Assembly: GCA_946482495.1 (NCBI GenBank) | Contig: CAMLRV010000161.1 | Coordinates: forward strand, 1-5,542 | Direction of reading: 5' to 3' | From: an uncultured Flavobacteriia bacterium | GTDB taxonomy: Bacteria > Bacteroidota > Bacteroidia > Flavobacteriales > Flavobacteriaceae | DNA length: 5,542 nucleotides | In this document: piece after piece, positions 1 through 5,542 of the stretch | Layout of the letters: every line of letters starts with the position of its first letter | How positions within the stretch are numbered: the first letter of the stretch is position 1 | The notes under the pieces: model-generated | What the model was told of the DNA's origin: nothing | The model's input: the letters and a program-made list of their open reading frames with translations, nothing else | Database searches by the model: none | Translations under genes and position numbers: made by a program

Positions 1-7
1 CAATTAG

Positions 8-49
8 TATTAGAAAAAATATAATTGATATTAGAAGAAATACAATAGG
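8..49. repeat. 21-bp imperfect direct repeat, two copies
   Basis: Two copies of TATTAGAARAAATAYAAT start at 8 and 29, a period of 21 bp, with two differences over the 18 shared bases. The stretch lies downstream of the 243-residue gene and is very AT-rich, so chance similarity is possible. The period is a multiple of three, and the plus frame from position 3 is open until a TAA at 84-86 (27 residues, basic and isoleucine-rich, with a heptad-like I-R-x-N pattern). It could therefore be the tail of a plus-strand gene that begins outside the window. That reading is weak. Confidence 0.35.
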
Positions 50-98
50 AGTAATAAAATTTAAAATGGGGTTGTTAAATTTTTAAACTACAGGTAGC

Positions 99-830
99 TT
101 ATTTTCTAGCTTTTGTAAATTTAATACCTTTTACTTGTGCATATTCTGGACTTGTAGTTCCGTAAACAGATTTAACATATTTTTTTACCTCAGCAGCAAT
201 ATCTACTAATCCCGTAATAGGATCATATAATGTTTTATTACGCTGTATTCTTGAATTACTAACTATTGTATAAGCAGTTGCAACGGCATTGTTTTTAGAT
301 GTTAAATCGATTTGCTTGGCTGCCAAAGTTGTTAATTTTAAATCATTTTCATTTGGAAGATAAGTAGCTTCTGATTGTAAAACAGAAACTAATGCGGCAA
401 AGTGTTGAATTAATTGATCATATGATTGCTGACTTGTACTAATTGTAGCTGGAGCCGGAGCATTTGAGTCATTTGGGGATTGTGTTGACGAAGATCTTCT
501 ACCTTGCATTTTACGATTGAAACCTTTTGCGTCGCTAATTTTTTCTTTTGGTGCATTTGTAGTTTCTAACGCACTTACCAATCTTGTTGATAATGATTTT
601 AACCCTGTGAACGCAATTATTCTATCATTCACGGAATTATTGTAAGCAGTATTTTTCGCAAGTACATCAGCTAATTTGGTTTGCGCTAATGTAGAAAGTG
701 TAATGAGTTGAGGGATTTTTAATGTGTTTTTTACAGGATTGTATGTTGCCCCGTAGCCTGTAACGAATGCAATAAGGTCTTGAAAGTTGGCAATGTTTTT
801 TGCATGACCTGTCTCTGATGTTGATACCAT
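99..830 (-). CDS. Hypothetical protein with an internal two-fold repeat
   Basis: A 243-residue protein of no function I can name. It has no signal peptide, membrane segment or recognisable catalytic motif, so it is probably cytoplasmic. It consists of two related helical halves, roughly residues 16-90 and 137-225. Each contains an A-T-Y-x-P segment (28-32 and 155-159), followed by an N/D-x-L-K stretch and a long Ala/Asn/Thr-rich helix. They are joined by a Ser/Pro/Ala-rich linker (about 103-136) that begins with a basic G-F-N-R-K-x-Q-G-R-R patch. The C-terminus is basic. The ATG at 830 is fixed by an in-frame TAA two codons upstream (834-836 on the plus strand). It is separated from the operon upstream by 153 bp that hold its own candidate promoter, so it is likely transcribed independently. 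Its base composition is visibly richer in G and C than the deaminase operon, which suggests it is resident rather than part of the island. That it is a real gene is nearly certain; its role is unknown. Confidence 0.85.
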   Translation of the reverse strand: MVSTSETGHAKNIANFQDLIAFVTGYGATYNPVKNTLKIPQLITLSTLAQTKLADVLAKNTAYNNSVNDRIIAFTGLKSLSTRLVSALETTNAPKEKISDAKGFNRKMQGRRSSSTQSPNDSNAPAPATISTSQQSYDQLIQHFAALVSVLQSEATYLPNENDLKLTTLAAKQIDLTSKNNAVATAYTIVSNSRIQRNKTLYDPITGLVDIAAEVKKYVKSVYGTTSPEYAQVKGIKFTKARK

Positions 831-876
831 AATTTAAATATGCTTTTTCTTGTTAATAAAAAATTATGGGTGCTAA

Positions 877-900
877 AATAAATAAACAAATTTATTTATT
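877..900. repeat. Perfect 10-bp A/T palindrome
   Basis: AATAAATAAA at 877-886 and its exact complement at 891-900 flank a 4-base loop. The arm consists only of A and T. It overlaps the candidate -7 box of the 243-residue gene, so it could be an operator-like element or simply a low-complexity accident. Confidence 0.35.
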
Positions 901-918
901 GTATGATTTTTATTACAA
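887..918 (-). promoter_or_regulatory. Bacteroidota-type promoter for the 243-residue gene
   Basis: Read on the minus strand, TTG at 918-916 is followed after 21 bp by TAAATTTG at 894-887, an exact match to the flavobacterial -7 consensus TAnnTTTG with accepted spacing. Transcription would start near 880 and give a leader of about 50 nt. A second exact TAAATTTG lies at 923-916 but has no TTG at a suitable distance. In sequence this AT-rich such boxes can arise by chance; the position just upstream of a gene start supports it. Confidence 0.45.
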
Positions 919-942
919 ATTTATTATGAATACTTATTTTTT

Positions 943-969
943 GAAAATTAATATTTTCAGAAATATTAA
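943..969 (-). terminator. Candidate intrinsic terminator of the deaminase operon
   Basis: A perfect 9-bp inverted repeat (TTAATATTT at 948-956, AAATATTAA at 961-969) with a 4-base loop lies 14 bp past the stop codon of the DUF5131 gene. On the minus strand it is followed by four U and a C. The stem has no G or C, so it would be weak, but its placement directly after the last gene of the operon fits a terminator. Confidence 0.4.
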
Positions 970-983
970 AGGCGATAGATATT

Positions 984-1709
984 TTAGATTGAATATTGTA
1001 ATTCAATTTTAGGCATTTCATCATATGTTCTTCCATTCAATAGGCGCCCATTTGCTTTTTTATTTTTCCCTCCCCATTGCTTAAAGAAAAAAGCAACGTT
1101 GTTTACTTTGCATTGCTCTTGAATCTCCAAAACCCATTCTTTATCCATTCGTCTAGATTTATGCCCACTTTCACCGCCTACAATTACCCAATCAATATTA
1201 TTTAAATCAATTTCTCCTAAAGGCGCAAGCAATGGCTCTAGTGATAAAAACTTAACTTTTGCATTAATGTTTCTAATATCATCAATTCTATGCTTTTCTT
1301 CAGAATTTTCAACTGAAACACCCATCCAAATATTATGAGTCCATATTAATTCTGCATGTATTTCTAATAATCTTTCTGCTCTTTTAGTTAATACTTGGAA
1401 AATATGTTGTGGATTATCATTCATTACCTTAAACACTTTTTGAATGAATTCTAAATGAATATCTTCATGAAATAAATCACTCATAGAGTTCACAAAAACG
1501 ACTTTTGATTTTTTCCAAGTATAAGGAACCCTCAAACTATCTTCATGTGTTCTAACTTTGAAATTATCTTTATATTTTTCCAACCCCATTGCTTTTAACC
1601 TTTTTGACATAATCTCTGCATAACAGAATTTACATCCAGGTGATATTTTGGAGCATCCAGTCGTTGGATTCCACGTCATTTCTGTCCATTCAATACTAGA
1701 TTGGGCCAT
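984..1709 (-). CDS. DUF5131 / phage Gp37-Gp68 family three-Cys-motif protein
   Basis: A 241-residue member of the DUF5131 family (Pfam Gp37/Gp68), full length. The N-terminus carries the family signature: W-T-E-x-T-W-N-P (8-15), then the cysteine cluster C19-x6-C26-x2-C29 followed by Y-A-E (30-32). Other family blocks visible are V-N-S-M-S-D-L-F (73-80), W-M-G-V-S-V-E-N (128-135), F-L-S-L-E-P-L-L (154-161), V-I-V-G-G-E-S-G (175-182) and F-F-F-K-Q-W-G-G (207-214). The cysteine spacing recalls the iron-sulfur cluster motif of radical SAM enzymes, although the family's reaction is not established to my knowledge. Its ATG follows the TcmP stop codon directly (TAAATG), so translation is probably coupled and the two proteins are made together. 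Homologues occur in phages, mobile elements and bacterial genomes. Family call is firm; biochemical role is inference. Confidence 0.93.
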   Translation of the reverse strand: MAQSSIEWTEMTWNPTTGCSKISPGCKFCYAEIMSKRLKAMGLEKYKDNFKVRTHEDSLRVPYTWKKSKVVFVNSMSDLFHEDIHLEFIQKVFKVMNDNPQHIFQVLTKRAERLLEIHAELIWTHNIWMGVSVENSEEKHRIDDIRNINAKVKFLSLEPLLAPLGEIDLNNIDWVIVGGESGHKSRRMDKEWVLEIQEQCKVNNVAFFFKQWGGKNKKANGRLLNGRTYDEMPKIELQYSI

Positions 1710-2834
1710 TTAATTTTTTTTAAAAGTAACAATAATTTCATCACCAAAAGTTCCTGGTTTAGGTGGTTTTCCCTTTTTGGAAATTGCTTCAATTTCTTTA
1801 TTTTCATATAAATACAATAATGCTTCTTTATAATTTTTACTTATATATGGAGTATCTACATTATGATCATCATAAATTTGTTTCATTGTTAATTTTTTAC
1901 CAGCGTATTTAATTTTCAGTTCATCTTTTAAATCATCTAATGGCCTAGATAACTTAAATAGTAAAGTTTGTTGTGGCAAAAAGTCTGCTGGGTTATATGC
2001 AAATGTTGGTACGCCTTGATTATTATTAGTACTTTCTTTTGCCATTATATCTTTCATAATACCATACCCTTTTGGATTTTTACTCACATAAATAAGATGA
2101 TGACTTGTTTTCTCCCCTTTATTATTCCTAAATCTAAATGGCAAAACATATCTTGAGCCATATTCTTTCAATGCTTGACAAAGTTCTTCAATAATAATTA
2201 ATTCTCTATTATTTGCGCCTTTATTTTTTATTTTATTTCTTAAACTCTCACACCTATTGTCACCAAACAAAGCATTCATATGAGATTCTACTTTTGAATT
2301 ATTTAAACCCATATTTATTCTATTGTAATTAAAAAAAAATATCGCATCACATCCCCAATCTTTAAGAACCGAATTCACTAATCTTATTGATAATCCTTTA
2401 TAACCCCAAGGATCAACAAAAAATAAAGTTGGAATAAGGCTAATTTTTTCGAATTCTTTTACAATTTTTTCCCCAACTTCTTGATTCCAAATCTCTGGTT
2501 TATACTTTAAATTTTCTATACCAGTAATTTCAGAAATTGTTTTCTCCAATTCTTGTGTATTTGTTTCATCCTTATCATTAAAAACTGTTACTAACCTGTT
2601 ACTTAGGTCTAGATTTTCAACAGCATTAGACAAAATCATATATGGAGTTGAAACAGTTCCATCTTTATATCTTCCTGGACCAGCAAAAAGGTCTATATAT
2701 GCAATTTTTTGAGAATGTTGAGGATTTCTTTTTTGAGTACCTATTATTATTTTTGCCCAAACATCAAAATATTTTGAAACTATTGTTGACTTTACTAATG
2801 ATTGCTCTTTTTGTTCATTAAAAAACTCACTCAT
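1710..2834 (-). CDS. tcmP: Three-Cys-motif partner protein TcmP
   Basis: A 374-residue TcmP protein, the family defined by lying next to DUF5131 (three-Cys-motif) genes, exactly as here. The first ~190 residues look like a class I SAM-methyltransferase fold. Y-I-D-L-F-A-G-P-G at 46-54 matches the glycine-rich motif I, F-N-D-K-D at 85-89 fits the acidic end of strand 2, and F-V-D-P-W-G at 139-144 sits where a motif IV (D-P-P-Y-like) would be. A strand F-F-F-N-Y-N-R (166-172) follows. The C-terminal ~90 residues (from about 285) look like a small helical or winged-helix domain with a Lys/Pro-rich loop (353-360). No methyltransferase activity is proven by this. The ATG is fixed by an in-frame stop five codons upstream (2847-2849). 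It lies 35 bp after the deaminase gene with no terminator or promoter evident between them, so it is the second gene of the operon. Confidence 0.93.
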   Translation of the reverse strand: MSEFFNEQKEQSLVKSTIVSKYFDVWAKIIIGTQKRNPQHSQKIAYIDLFAGPGRYKDGTVSTPYMILSNAVENLDLSNRLVTVFNDKDETNTQELEKTISEITGIENLKYKPEIWNQEVGEKIVKEFEKISLIPTLFFVDPWGYKGLSIRLVNSVLKDWGCDAIFFFNYNRINMGLNNSKVESHMNALFGDNRCESLRNKIKNKGANNRELIIIEELCQALKEYGSRYVLPFRFRNNKGEKTSHHLIYVSKNPKGYGIMKDIMAKESTNNNQGVPTFAYNPADFLPQQTLLFKLSRPLDDLKDELKIKYAGKKLTMKQIYDDHNVDTPYISKNYKEALLYLYENKEIEAISKKGKPPKPGTFGDEIIVTFKKN

Positions 2835-2869
2835 AAATGTATTATTTTAATTAAATTCTAAATTTTACT

Positions 2870-4921
2870 TCATAGACCTTCAACATCTTCCTCATTATTT
2901 TCAAATTTCGAAAGTCCTAGGTCAATTATCATTTGCACATCTTCTAATGATTTAATACTTTGAATTTGTTCATATTTTGGATAAATTTTCTTCAAAATAT
3001 TTTTAAATTGATTTATATTAATATTTTTATTATCCATTTCTAAAGTCATTGTTATTTCATCCTTAGAAGACAAATAAGGTTCATATAATTTATGATAAGA
3101 ATTACCAATAGCACCTGAAAATGGGAAAAGTATTGGTTTAATTCTTCCTCCATGAAGTATTTGGTCAACCGCAATTCCTGGATATGGGTCTATGTAATAA
3201 ATAATCCTTATTCCTAATTGATAAGCTTTTTTTGAACATAACTCACATGGACTAGCAGTAGTAAAAAGAATCCCATGTTCAATCCCTAACCCGCCAGATT
3301 TAGTAAGTTGTAACATAGCGTTTTCTTCAGCATGTAATGACCTTGTATGCACTTGATTAGATTCACCCTCGTAATGATTGTGTATAGATTTAAAACAAAA
3401 AGAACAATTTTTACCATTAAGTTCTTCTTTTTTTATGTTATAATCATCTTGAAAATAATCAATTATAGCATCCTTAAAATTAGAAACGGAGCTGTCTTTA
3501 TATTTATATTCAGAAGTATTAGTGATGTTTCCTTTTTCAAATTCGCTATAATGAACACTGTCGTTAATATTACCGTTGAAATAATCCTCTACATTTCTAA
3601 GATTACATGGAGTATGTCCTTTTGCTACGTCATTCCAACCTATTGATTTTGCAACAAAATTTTTATCTGTAATTACTGCACCTACTTGTCTAGAAATACA
3701 TCCAGAATTTAATTTAGCTGTATATGCAATTTGCATATTTCTTTCACTTGCACTTGGTGTTATTAATCCAGGTTGATAAATAAGAGAAATCAATTTCATT
3801 AATTGTTCCTCTCTGGTTAAGAAAGTATTAAAAATCTTATCTTTTTCTAAAGAAGTAGCATCATGTTCTTTTTCAAATATTCCCAAAAAAGAATTAATTT
3901 GATCAACTTTAAGATTGAATATATGATAATCACTTTTTTGAATACAATTCTCTACGTTTGGAGAAGTGAATATCCCTTTTGAAAAATCTTTATTTTTATA
4001 TTCAGTTTCATCTAAATCAATTAGTTTTTCAACTAATTCTAATCTCTCAGATTTATTAGGAATTTTTTCCAAAAATCTTTCATCTAATCTTTCTTTTGAA
4101 TTTTCAAGAATATCCTTAGTTGCTATCATATAAAAAGCAGAATATCGCTCTTTAAAAAAAGTAATTTCTAATGAGTTTCTAAGTGAGTCAATAGCAATTT
4201 TTGTAGGTCTAGACACTGAAACATTAAATTTTTTCCTTGCTTTAATAATTTTATTTATCAATTCAGCAATGGTATAGACATTATTAGGATTAGTATTGTT
4301 AACAATAGTTGATCTTTTAGATTTTCTAATATTACATGAAGCAAAATGTAACAATCGAGTTCTTCTAAAATAATTCCCATCTGATTCTAAAACACTCATA
4401 AAATCATTAGCAAATTCCATAAACTCCTCACCAAAAAAAATATTATTTAATGACAACAAGCTATCATTACTTTTTATTTTTTCAAAATTTGGCAATTGAT
4501 TAATGCTCTCCAATAAATCTCTAAATTTGACAAAAATAATTTCTAATTTGATATATTTATTTTCAACTAAATCTTTGTTATCTTCTGTTTTACTTTCTCT
4601 GTAAAATTTATTTAAAAGATTCTTTATTTTTATAAAATCTTTTCCTGTCTTTTTTATTATGTATAATAATAAAACTTTTTTATATTCAATTATATCATAT
4701 TGTTGCCAATTATTTCCAAACGACAAATAGTTCTTGGTAATCTCAAATTTTCTTTTAAATATAGGGTCTGAAAAATCACTAACTTCTCTTAATCCTTGAA
4801 TCAAATTATTAAAATCTTTACTAAGTAAATCTGAGATTTGTGAACATCCTGAACCGGTTCTTCCTGTAAGACCGATTATTGTAAAATCTGTTCTATGTTT
4901 ATAAAGTTCTTTTAATTTCAT
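2870..4921 (-). CDS. avcD: Anti-phage dCTP/dCMP deaminase (AvcD/DcdV type)
   Basis: A 683-residue two-domain nucleotide deaminase. The family protects bacteria by deaminating dCTP/dCMP on infection, depleting dC nucleotides so that phage DNA synthesis stalls. The N-terminal domain begins with a P-loop-like G-L-T-G-R-T-G-S-G-C-S (17-27), in which Cys26 stands where a Walker A lysine is expected. A family-typical kinase-like segment follows, I-D-S-L-R-N-S-L-E then F-K-E-R-Y-S-A-F-Y (244-264). The C-terminal deaminase domain (about 385-610) has S-G-C-x3-V-G-A-V-I (406-417), G-W-N-D (428-431), the catalytic H-A-E (His530, Glu532) and P-C-x2-C (Cys559, Cys562) for zinc. A ~95-residue insert between G-W-N-D and H-A-E contains C506-x2-C509 and nearby His514/His516, possibly a second metal site. 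An in-frame TAG two codons before the ATG (4925-4927) rules out a longer N-terminus. It is the first gene of a three-gene operon and has a long leader (see 4922-5104). The length is usual for the family. All catalytic residues are present, so it is probably active. Confidence 0.93.
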   Translation of the reverse strand: MKLKELYKHRTDFTIIGLTGRTGSGCSQISDLLSKDFNNLIQGLREVSDFSDPIFKRKFEITKNYLSFGNNWQQYDIIEYKKVLLLYIIKKTGKDFIKIKNLLNKFYRESKTEDNKDLVENKYIKLEIIFVKFRDLLESINQLPNFEKIKSNDSLLSLNNIFFGEEFMEFANDFMSVLESDGNYFRRTRLLHFASCNIRKSKRSTIVNNTNPNNVYTIAELINKIIKARKKFNVSVSRPTKIAIDSLRNSLEITFFKERYSAFYMIATKDILENSKERLDERFLEKIPNKSERLELVEKLIDLDETEYKNKDFSKGIFTSPNVENCIQKSDYHIFNLKVDQINSFLGIFEKEHDATSLEKDKIFNTFLTREEQLMKLISLIYQPGLITPSASERNMQIAYTAKLNSGCISRQVGAVITDKNFVAKSIGWNDVAKGHTPCNLRNVEDYFNGNINDSVHYSEFEKGNITNTSEYKYKDSSVSNFKDAIIDYFQDDYNIKKEELNGKNCSFCFKSIHNHYEGESNQVHTRSLHAEENAMLQLTKSGGLGIEHGILFTTASPCELCSKKAYQLGIRIIYYIDPYPGIAVDQILHGGRIKPILFPFSGAIGNSYHKLYEPYLSSKDEITMTLEMDNKNININQFKNILKKIYPKYEQIQSIKSLEDVQMIIDLGLSKFENNEEDVEGL

Positions 4922-4984
4922 TTTCTATTTTAATTTTTAACACTCTTACTAATTTACTTCCTCTTTATTCAACTTTTGATATCT

Positions 4985-5009
4985 AATCTTTAATTTAATT
5001 CTAAAGATT
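4985..5009. repeat. Inverted repeat in the deaminase leader
   Basis: AATCTTTA at 4985-4992 and TAAAGATT at 5002-5009 are exact complements separated by 9 bases. On the minus strand it is not followed by a U-run, so it is not a terminator for the leader. Read on the plus strand it is followed by TTTATATT, but no plus-strand gene precedes it. Confidence 0.4.
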
Positions 5010-5028
5010 TTTATATTATAGTCTTTTT

Positions 5029-5059
5029 CAAACTTAACAATAATAAATAGGTCACACAA
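5029..5059 (-). promoter_or_regulatory. Proximal promoter of the deaminase operon
   Basis: On the minus strand TTG (5059-5057) is followed after 20 bp by TAAGTTTG (5036-5029), an exact TAnnTTTG -7 box at near-ideal flavobacterial spacing. The start would be near 5022, giving a leader of roughly 100 nt. The GAAA-loop hairpin at 5061-5074 lies just outside it and would be transcribed only from the distal promoter. Confidence 0.5.
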
Positions 5060-5060
5060 T

Positions 5061-5074
5061 AGGTATTTCTACCT
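5061..5074. repeat. Small inverted repeat, GAAA-capped hairpin on the minus strand
   Basis: AGGTA (5061-5065) and TACCT (5070-5074) are complementary with 4 bases between. On the minus strand the loop is GAAA, a stable GNRA tetraloop. On the plus strand the stem extends by a U-G and two A-U pairs and is followed by a short U-run. It could be an RNA structural element of the leader or a repressor half-site pair next to the proximal -33 box. Confidence 0.35.
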
Positions 5075-5109
5075 GTTTTTCTAAAACTTTGACAGATATT
5101 TTGACACAC

Positions 5110-5143
5110 CAAACCTATAAATTATTACACCACTTTAGAGCAA
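5110..5143 (-). promoter_or_regulatory. Distal promoter of the deaminase operon
   Basis: On the minus strand TTG (5143-5141) precedes TAGGTTTG (5117-5110), an exact TAnnTTTG match, by 23 bp, the upper end of the range described for flavobacteria. The start would be near 5104. It lies within the open extension of the divergent plus-strand gene, so the two readings of this stretch compete. Confidence 0.4.
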
Positions 5144-5182
5144 TGCAGAACCAACGACGATTGGGAAAATATAACCATAAAA

Positions 5183-5518
5183 ATGGAAGAGTATTTAACC
5201 AAAATGAAAAACACAACTGGACCACAACAATATAAAATGCAAGTAAATTTAGAATTCCCGATTGATAGGTTACTTCAGTTTATTTCTTTGTATAATAATT
5301 TTATTGACCAAGGCGGGAAATTTTACGAGAAGTTTAAAGTAATTTTAAATAGCTATGAAAATGAAAAGCAATGCGAATCCAAACTACCATTAGAATATAA
5401 AAAACTCAAAACAGATATTGATATTGCCATTGATAAATTCAATATAGCCTATAAACCTGTAGAAATTAATGGCACCAAAATGAAAGAAATTTTATACGGT
5501 TTAAATGAATTCGAGTAG
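5183..5518 (+). CDS. Hypothetical protein, 111 residues, possibly truncated at the N-terminus
   Basis: A small, charged, mostly helical protein that I do not recognise. No signal peptide, membrane segment or catalytic motif is visible. It has a mid-protein hydrophobic/aromatic stretch (residues 24-50: F-P-I-D-R-L-L-Q-F-I-S-L-Y) and a Lys/Asp/Ile-rich C-terminal half. The chosen ATG at 5183 has only an A-rich upstream region, and codon 8 (5204) is an alternative start. The frame remains open upstream to a TGA at 5102-5104; the intervening 26 codons contain no ATG but read like protein (see findings). The gene may therefore be the remnant of a longer one or use a non-ATG start. It ends in TAG followed at once by TAATAA. 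It is divergent from the deaminase operon, and no exact TAnnTTTG box precedes it on the plus strand. Nothing ties it to the defence genes except position. Confidence 0.6.
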   Translation: MEEYLTKMKNTTGPQQYKMQVNLEFPIDRLLQFISLYNNFIDQGGKFYEKFKVILNSYENEKQCESKLPLEYKKLKTDIDIAIDKFNIAYKPVEINGTKMKEILYGLNEFE

Positions 5519-5542
5519 TAATAAAAAAAGCAGTCAACTATT

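Larger units (their letters stand above)
4922..5104 (-). ncRNA. Candidate structured leader / AvcI-like RNA
   Basis: From the distal promoter (5110-5143) the transcript would run about 180 nt before the deaminase ATG. On the minus strand this stretch contains no ATG, so it is unlikely to encode a leader peptide. It can form AGGTA-GAAA-TACCT, a hairpin with a GNRA-type GAAA loop (5061-5074), and an 8-bp hairpin AATCTTTA/TAAAGATT with a 9-base loop (4985-5009). A purine-rich GAGGAAGT (4956-4963) lies too far from the ATG to be its ribosome site. In Vibrio the deaminase is held inactive by AvcI, a small RNA encoded immediately upstream in the same direction; position and size match here. No sequence homology to AvcI is claimed, and simple 5' UTR is the alternative. 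Confidence 0.3.

Noticed and set aside
877..900. The A/T palindrome as a transcription terminator
   Set aside because: It has no G or C in the stem, lies about 85 bp past the last operon gene, and overlaps a better-supported promoter box. The 948-969 hairpin is the stronger terminator candidate.
1968..2156. 62-codon plus-strand open frame inside tcmP
   Set aside because: It lies wholly antisense to a well-supported family gene, has a Cys/Trp/Phe-rich composition typical of a shadow frame, and has no promoter or ribosome site.
3347..3646. 99-codon plus-strand open frame inside the deaminase gene
   Set aside because: It is antisense to the conserved deaminase domain. Its Ile/Phe runs, which could be mistaken for membrane segments, are simply the complement of Lys/Asn-rich codons.
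5121..5178. Short minus-strand peptide beginning at the ATG at 5178 (about 17 codons) as a leader peptide or toxin
   Set aside because: It starts upstream of the distal deaminase promoter, has no conserved feature, and overlaps the open extension of the plus-strand gene.
1..5542. CRISPR array, tRNA/rRNA genes, insertion sequence or integrase
   Set aside because: No regularly spaced repeats, no cloverleaf or rRNA-like GC-rich segments, and no transposase or integrase motifs were seen on either strand, so any mobility of the island has to be judged from flanking sequence outside the window.

Overview
The window is AT-rich DNA with no GC-rich Shine-Dalgarno sequences. Starts are preceded by A/T runs, and several gene starts have exact TAnnTTTG boxes upstream. 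This is the promoter and translation-initiation style of Bacteroidota, and a Flavobacterium-like flavobacterium is the best guess. No species-level marker (rRNA, tRNA) is present.

Layout: positions 1-98 are a short AT-rich stretch with a 21-bp imperfect direct repeat. On the minus strand, 99-830 encodes a 243-residue protein of unknown function built from two related halves. It is visibly less AT-rich than the genes that follow and probably belongs to a different (host) background. Between 831 and 983 lie a hairpin suited to ending the upstream operon and a promoter for the 243-residue gene. From 4921 down to 984 three minus-strand genes form one compact operon. In transcription order they are: (1) a 683-residue anti-phage dCTP/dCMP deaminase of the AvcD/DcdV type, with an N-terminal degenerate P-loop and a C-terminal zinc deaminase domain; (2) a three-Cys-motif partner protein, TcmP; (3) a DUF5131 / phage Gp37-Gp68 family protein carrying the three-Cys motif itself. 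Gaps are 35 bp and 0 bp.

The 261-bp divergent region 4922-5182 holds two candidate promoters reading toward the deaminase gene. The distal one would give a leader of about 180 nt with no ATG and with two hairpins. That is the place and size at which the AvcI inhibitory RNA is found in Vibrio AvcID systems. On the plus strand, 5183-5518 encodes an unrecognised 111-residue protein whose reading frame stays open, with protein-like content, for 26 codons upstream of its ATG.

Taken together this looks like a small anti-phage island. The deaminase would deplete the dCTP/dCMP pool during infection. TcmP and DUF5131 are an obligate-looking pair of unknown biochemistry (SAM-methyltransferase-like fold plus a cysteine cluster reminiscent of radical SAM proteins). 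Whether the three proteins work as one system or are two adjacent defence modules sharing a promoter cannot be decided from sequence alone.
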